Assembly: GCA_900546835.1 (NCBI GenBank)
Contig: UREH01000031.1
Span: forward strand, 1-17,929
DNA from: an uncultured Porphyromonadaceae bacterium
GTDB taxonomy: Bacteria; Bacteroidota; Bacteroidia; Bacteroidales; Muribaculaceae
Direction: 5' to 3'
DNA: 17,929 bases
Below the pieces are notes generated by a model. That model was not told the DNA's origin, did no database searches, and saw only the letters and a list, made by a program, of their open reading frames with translations. The translations under genes were made by a program, and so were the position numbers. This document shows, in pieces, positions 14,163-17,929 of the stretch. Position 1 is the stretch's first letter; each line of letters opens with the position of its first letter.

Positions 14163-16437
14163 ATTTCAGCAGGGGGCGGAGCGAGAGGGCGGTGGCTACA
14201 ACGTCGCCCTCGGGAGCGACGCTGTAGGGCTTGCGGGAGCTCACCCACTTGGCGTCCATCTCGTAGAAGTCGATGGGGCAACCGATTTCCGAGTCGCCGA
14301 CGTCGCTCCAGCTGATGCCGGTGGAGTAGTCGGCCTCGATGGCCATGGCGGCGCGTTTGGCGAAGCGGTCGGCATAGGTGTCGACCGGAGCCTCGCCACG
14401 GCGCAGGCGGTCGGCCTGCATGGCGATCCATGCCTCCCAGCGCGGGCGGTAGAAGTCGGCCATCATACCGGCCCACTCGCGGTGGCCGTAGTCGCGCAGG
14501 CCGCCCTTTTCGCTGGCTGTGCGCGGACCCCAGGTGGTTACGAGCAGACGGGCGTTCTCCTCCATCGCGTCGGCGTGGAGGGAGTCGGCGGCCAGCGCGC
14601 GTGCATCGGCAATCCATTTGCCTACCTTGAATTCAGGGCGCGTCTGTAGCAGCCGCTCCTGGCCGTCGAGGAGCGCGAGGAAGCGGCCGGCGGCATTTTC
14701 AAAGCCCGTGAGCGAGCCTGCACGCAGCGAATCGACCATCTCGTGGTATACGATGCGCCCCTTTTCGGCGATGGCCTGACGGAGGATGTCGACAAGATCG
14801 TATTCATAGTTTTCTACCCCACGGAAGCGGTCGGCAGCCGAGAGGAAGGCCTCGGCGGCCGTTATCACGTCTGCACCGTCGTAGTAAGGGTGCATCTTGC
14901 TCCAGCTCGATGCCTGCCATACACGCGTCGACGGACGCGCGCAGAACACCGACTCCGTCGTTCCCTGCTGAAGGTTGCCCCAGGGGCAGTTGTAGATTGT
15001 GGAGCCGAGCTGCTGCCAGGCGCGGCGCAGGTCGGCGTCGTCGTGGCCGTAGCGGGCGCGCACGTAGCCGTCGAGCCACTCTTCGCGGCTGAAACGCTCG
15101 GGGCGCCAGATCAGTTCGGAGGCCAGCTCAAACATAATCGGATTGTTCTCGATGCCCTCCGGGGTAAGGCCGTAGCCGGTCAGGGTGGGGGAGAAGCGCT
15201 CCGACTCGCGGGCCCGGTAGTAGCCGTCGATCACGTTGTCGATGCGTCCGTGCAGGCCCGTGTTGCCGCCGAAGTTCAGCACCATGTTCCACATCCAGTC
15301 GTGGCCGCCGTAGCCGTTCTCTCGCTTGAAAGGCGACGGGCTTGCCGGGTCGCCCCAGTTGGGTTTGATTTCCGACGCGAGGTCGAGCACCACGATGTCG
15401 CCCTTCTGAACGCCTTCGAGCAGGCGCGGGTTGGGATTCTCGTTCCACCCCTGGATTACCCATACGGCCTCGGGGTTGACGCGCTTCATTGCCTTGGCGA
15501 TGATTCCGCCGGCCTCGGCGAGGTCAACGCCCTCGGTGCTCCCACCTTCGTGGAACGGGTCCATGCTGTAGTAGCGCGACTTGCCGTTGAGGCGCGTGAG
15601 CTCGTCGTAGTAGATGTCGGCTATCTCGTTAAATCGCGGCGACGTGGGCAGCAGGAACGCCGGACGCTCGAATCCGTTCCATATCCCTTTGCCGGAGACC
15701 TCGACGCCCAGACGCTCGTCGGCGTCGTGGGGTACCATCCCCGAATATCCGGGGAGCACCGGTTCCATGCCGTAGGAGCGCATACGCTCCAGGATTTGGC
15801 GTTGCAGCGCCTCGCGGTCGGCGTACCACTGCTCGGGGTTGGGGCCTCCCCACCCTTCGAGGTTGTTCATCAGCCACCAGGCCTGGAATGCCGGACCGGC
15901 TATGAAGCGTCCGGCCTCCTCGTCGGAGTAGCCCAGACGACGCAGCGTGTTGCGCCACACCACGTCGGTGCCCGTCATGGCCAGGGGCATGTTGATGCCG
16001 TGGAGGGCCATCCAGTCGATTTCCTTCTGCCAGCGGTCCCAGTCCCAGAACGCCATGGAGTAGGAGTGGGTGCAGTAGTTGAGGTAGTAGCGGCGCGAGG
16101 CGTAGGTCTCGTGGCGCTCGGGTGCCGAAGGCACGGGGAGCGACTCGGGGATTGCGGCCGTCATCGAGTTCCATGAAAGGTGGATGCCGGGGTAGTATTT
16201 GAGATACCAGTTGAGGCCTGCTGCGATGTTGACTGCATTGTTGCCCGATATGAGCGGGCGCCCGTCGGGCGTGGCCGAGATTTCGAAAAATTCGGTGGCG
16301 CCTGGAATCTCCTGAACGGCGATTTTGCGTGAGGCGCCCGAATCAATGCGTTCGAGCAGCTCTTCAACGGGGTGGGCGGCATATGCGGCCGAGGCGCAGG
16401 CCGCGAGCGCGGCGATGGCGATATATCGAAGGCTCAT
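14161..16437 (-). CDS. GH89 alpha-N-acetylglucosaminidase (NAGLU family)
   Basis: This encodes 758 residues. An N-terminal beta domain (about 22-112) is followed by the TIM-barrel catalytic domain with the family signature RRYYLNYCTHSYSMAFWDWD and EIDWMALHGINMPLAMTG (about 115-160), and an all-helical C-terminal domain. The two predicted catalytic Glu residues are E297 (DPFHEGG) and E427 (GLTPEGIENN). They are 130 residues apart, the same spacing as E316 and E446 of human NAGLU. The enzyme removes terminal alpha-linked GlcNAc, for example from heparan sulfate ends or from alpha-1,4-GlcNAc-capped gastric-type mucin glycans. The signal region is ambiguous: LAAC at 11-14 is a good lipobox but the hydrophobic stretch is short, and AYA/AH is a possible signal-peptidase I site. 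It starts 69 bp after the phosphatase gene. Confidence 0.95.
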   Translation of the reverse strand: MSLRYIAIAALAACASAAYAAHPVEELLERIDSGASRKIAVQEIPGATEFFEISATPDGRPLISGNNAVNIAAGLNWYLKYYPGIHLSWNSMTAAIPESLPVPSAPERHETYASRRYYLNYCTHSYSMAFWDWDRWQKEIDWMALHGINMPLAMTGTDVVWRNTLRRLGYSDEEAGRFIAGPAFQAWWLMNNLEGWGGPNPEQWYADREALQRQILERMRSYGMEPVLPGYSGMVPHDADERLGVEVSGKGIWNGFERPAFLLPTSPRFNEIADIYYDELTRLNGKSRYYSMDPFHEGGSTEGVDLAEAGGIIAKAMKRVNPEAVWVIQGWNENPNPRLLEGVQKGDIVVLDLASEIKPNWGDPASPSPFKRENGYGGHDWMWNMVLNFGGNTGLHGRIDNVIDGYYRARESERFSPTLTGYGLTPEGIENNPIMFELASELIWRPERFSREEWLDGYVRARYGHDDADLRRAWQQLGSTIYNCPWGNLQQGTTESVFCARPSTRVWQASSWSKMHPYYDGADVITAAEAFLSAADRFRGVENYEYDLVDILRQAIAEKGRIVYHEMVDSLRAGSLTGFENAAGRFLALLDGQERLLQTRPEFKVGKWIADARALAADSLHADAMEENARLLVTTWGPRTASEKGGLRDYGHREWAGMMADFYRPRWEAWIAMQADRLRRGEAPVDTYADRFAKRAAMAIEADYSTGISWSDVGDSEIGCPIDFYEMDAKWVSSRKPYSVAPEGDVVATALSLRPLLK

Positions 16438-16445
16438 ATAAAATG

Positions 16446-16453
16446 CAAAGGTA
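16446..16453 (-). promoter_or_regulatory. Possible internal -7 box just before the GH89 gene
   Basis: Minus-strand TACCTTTG fits TAnnTTTG and ends eight bases before the GH89 ATG at 16437. No TTTG -33 element is seen at the right distance, so this is weak. If real, it would give an almost leaderless GH89 transcript independent of the phosphatase gene. Confidence 0.3.
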
Positions 16454-16506
16454 AGTAACTGTTCAAAATTATTTTATACTTTCTACTTATCAGAGTAAAG
16501 GGGCCT

Positions 16507-17910
16507 TTATAGTTTTCCCTTCCAGTAGGCACGCACGGTCTGCCAATCGTAGAATGGTGCGCCCTCGGTGACGTAGGGGAGTGGCAGACGGGCGTTCTGC
16601 TCGTTGTGGCGCACTAACAGCAGCGTGCGTCCCTGCGGATTCCGGAAGAAAATGAGCTGCACGTTGGCACCCATGGGCGACACGCGGAAATCCTGCCATG
16701 CACGTGCATAGCCGGGTGCTGAACTCTCGCTGCGGTCGCATCCTTCCACTCCCATCAGCGCCAGCAGTCGGATTATGTTGGTGTCGTGGCCGAAATGAAG
16801 CTGTACGGGTATCCGGGGCCCACCCTCGGCTGCCAGCGCCGAGTCGGCAAGCTCCACGAAGCGCCCGAGCATCGGACGGCCGCACATCATTCCGTGCAGC
16901 CCTCCTTCGGGAGCGTTGGCGTGGCGCACATACATGTCGAGGTTGAGCATCTGCCAGAGGTTGTAGAGTTCGTCGGGCGTGAAGATGTCGAGCAGCGTGA
17001 TGTCCTCAAGGCCGTCGACGTCCTGGAGGTCGACCGATACGTCGTGGAGCACCTTCATGAGCAACTGCGCAGCCTGACGCTGCGTGAATTCAGGTCGCTC
17101 CGGGGTTTTGGCTCCCTTTTTGGGCTTCGGGGCGTACATTTTCGCGATGCCGGCGCGCATGGAGTCAATAGCTGCTTCCGGATTCACGAAAAGCGATGCC
17201 ATCAGGCGCGAGGGCTCTATGAGAGAGTCGCGCATGGACTTTTCCGTGGCGCGCCATGGGGCGTCGTGGCGGCCGAGGGCATCGGCCTCAGGCGAACCGT
17301 TGGCTATGAATGCCATGTCGGAGGGGGTGGCGTGGCGCTGAACGCGCAGCTTCGGGTTGAGCTCCTTAAGCCGCTCGCAGAAGGCGGCCATGCTGATGAT
17401 GCAGCGCTGAATCTGCGAGCTGCGGGCCTCGATGCGTGTGGAATCGGTGAAAAGATTCGGAAACCGTGCGGCCATGCGCCCTGCTATGGCCTTGTGCTGG
17501 CGTTCGCCCAGTGGCGAAAGCTCCCCTTCGTGGCCGGCGGCATGAGCGCCGATGCGCAGAAGTCGTTGCCGCACGTCGAGTCCGAGCGGTGTCAGGTTGC
17601 CCATGCGCGCGTTGAGGGCGAAGAGTGAGTCGAGCATCGGGTACTGGTAGTCTTTCAGGCACCAGCGCGAGCCGTGACGCCCGTAGTGAGTGAGGAATAC
17701 AGGCTCGAATCCTTCGGGCACGGTCAGATCGTCGTCGGTCGTCACGGGGTAGGCGTAGTAGATGCCGCCCGACTTTTCGGGAGTGCGCTCTATCTCGGTC
17801 CGGAGGTCGCCCACGGGAGCACTGACGCTCCATTCCGTGGGGTTGGCGCCCCACAGCTGCGGCATGGCGGCTGCCGCGAGCGCTATGATTGCTGAAAATC
17901 TGGATTTCAT
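16507..17910 (-). CDS. Exported histidine acid phosphatase (His_Phos_2, phytase/inositol-phosphatase superfamily)
   Basis: This encodes 467 residues with a signal peptide (MKSRFSAIIALAAAAMPQLWGA, about 1-22). The phosphohistidine motif is THYGRHGSRW (74-83; R78, H79, R82). It carries Trp where RHGxRxP-type enzymes often continue toward Pro. The proton-donor motif is HFGHDTNI, with H375 and D376. A classic HD pair argues for the acid-phosphatase/phytase branch rather than the HAE-type multiple inositol polyphosphate phosphatases. A lysine-rich insert (APKPKKGAKTPERPE) lies at about 258-272. The family removes phosphate monoesters outside the cytoplasm; substrates include phytate, inositol phosphates and sugar phosphates, and which applies here cannot be read from sequence. 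It is probably the first gene of the operon with GH89, unless another gene lies beyond the right edge. Confidence 0.88.
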   Translation of the reverse strand: MKSRFSAIIALAAAAMPQLWGANPTEWSVSAPVGDLRTEIERTPEKSGGIYYAYPVTTDDDLTVPEGFEPVFLTHYGRHGSRWCLKDYQYPMLDSLFALNARMGNLTPLGLDVRQRLLRIGAHAAGHEGELSPLGERQHKAIAGRMAARFPNLFTDSTRIEARSSQIQRCIISMAAFCERLKELNPKLRVQRHATPSDMAFIANGSPEADALGRHDAPWRATEKSMRDSLIEPSRLMASLFVNPEAAIDSMRAGIAKMYAPKPKKGAKTPERPEFTQRQAAQLLMKVLHDVSVDLQDVDGLEDITLLDIFTPDELYNLWQMLNLDMYVRHANAPEGGLHGMMCGRPMLGRFVELADSALAAEGGPRIPVQLHFGHDTNIIRLLALMGVEGCDRSESSAPGYARAWQDFRVSPMGANVQLIFFRNPQGRTLLLVRHNEQNARLPLPYVTEGAPFYDWQTVRAYWKGKL

Positions 17911-17929
17911 GGCTTGTTTTATATATAAG

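Noticed and set aside
14743..16176. 477-codon plus-strand open frame inside the GH89 gene
   Set aside because: It is the antisense shadow of a GH89 coding region with both catalytic Glu motifs; the translated sequence shows no recognisable domain.
1..17929. CRISPR array, rRNA or tRNA genes, prophage genes
   Set aside because: On reading both strands I saw no regularly spaced repeats of CRISPR size, no rRNA or tRNA signatures and no phage structural or lysis genes.

Overview
The window looks like a chromosomal segment of a gut Bacteroidales bacterium, most likely in the Muribaculaceae/Prevotella-like range. Three things suggest this: a SusC/SusD outer-membrane pair, promoters of the Bacteroidota type (TTTG, about 19 bp, TAnnTTTG), and secreted proteins ending in a type IX secretion-like C-terminal tail (YYNMQG...GLYIVKQG). 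The genus is inferred from style, not demonstrated.

Layout, left to right. (1) 1-2603, minus strand: a cell-envelope operon. A DUF5683 outer-membrane-like protein is followed 16 bp later by a MltD-type LysM lytic transglycosylase that runs off the left edge. A near-consensus promoter lies almost on top of the DUF5683 start codon. (2) 2604-2931: an intergenic stretch with a degenerate TTTAARGAC tandem repeat, an intrinsic terminator and a structured 3' UTR. (3) 2932-9524, minus strand: a small polysaccharide-utilisation-like locus. SusC comes first, then SusD, then a secreted protein with two carbohydrate-binding-like domains that I cannot assign a function. Its promoter is at about 9754-9784, with a leader of about 220 nt. 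(4) 9785-10865: a regulatory and mobile-element scar region. It holds a direct repeat upstream of the susC promoter, a 75-bp imperfect palindrome, a second stem abutting the start of a truncated IS30-family transposase, and a cluster of GTGT/ACAC dyads with a TAnnTTTG box for the next gene. (5) 10866-14054, plus strand: a 1062-residue secreted multidomain PI-PLC X-domain protein. (6) 14072-14162: convergent terminators. (7) 14161-17910, minus strand: a histidine acid phosphatase followed 69 bp later by a GH89 alpha-N-acetylglucosaminidase.

Functional reading (inference). Regions 3-7 put a SusCD importer beside three predicted exported enzymes: a phosphoinositide-type phospholipase C, a phosphomonoesterase of the phytase/inositol-phosphatase superfamily, and an alpha-GlcNAc hydrolase. 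One hypothesis is that the locus harvests inositol-containing, phosphorylated or alpha-GlcNAc-capped host or dietary molecules (GPI-type glycolipids, phosphatidylinositol plus mucin glycans). The genes are on both strands and separated by an IS scar, so a shared pathway is not proven. Most other long open frames on opposite strands are antisense shadows of these GC-rich genes.
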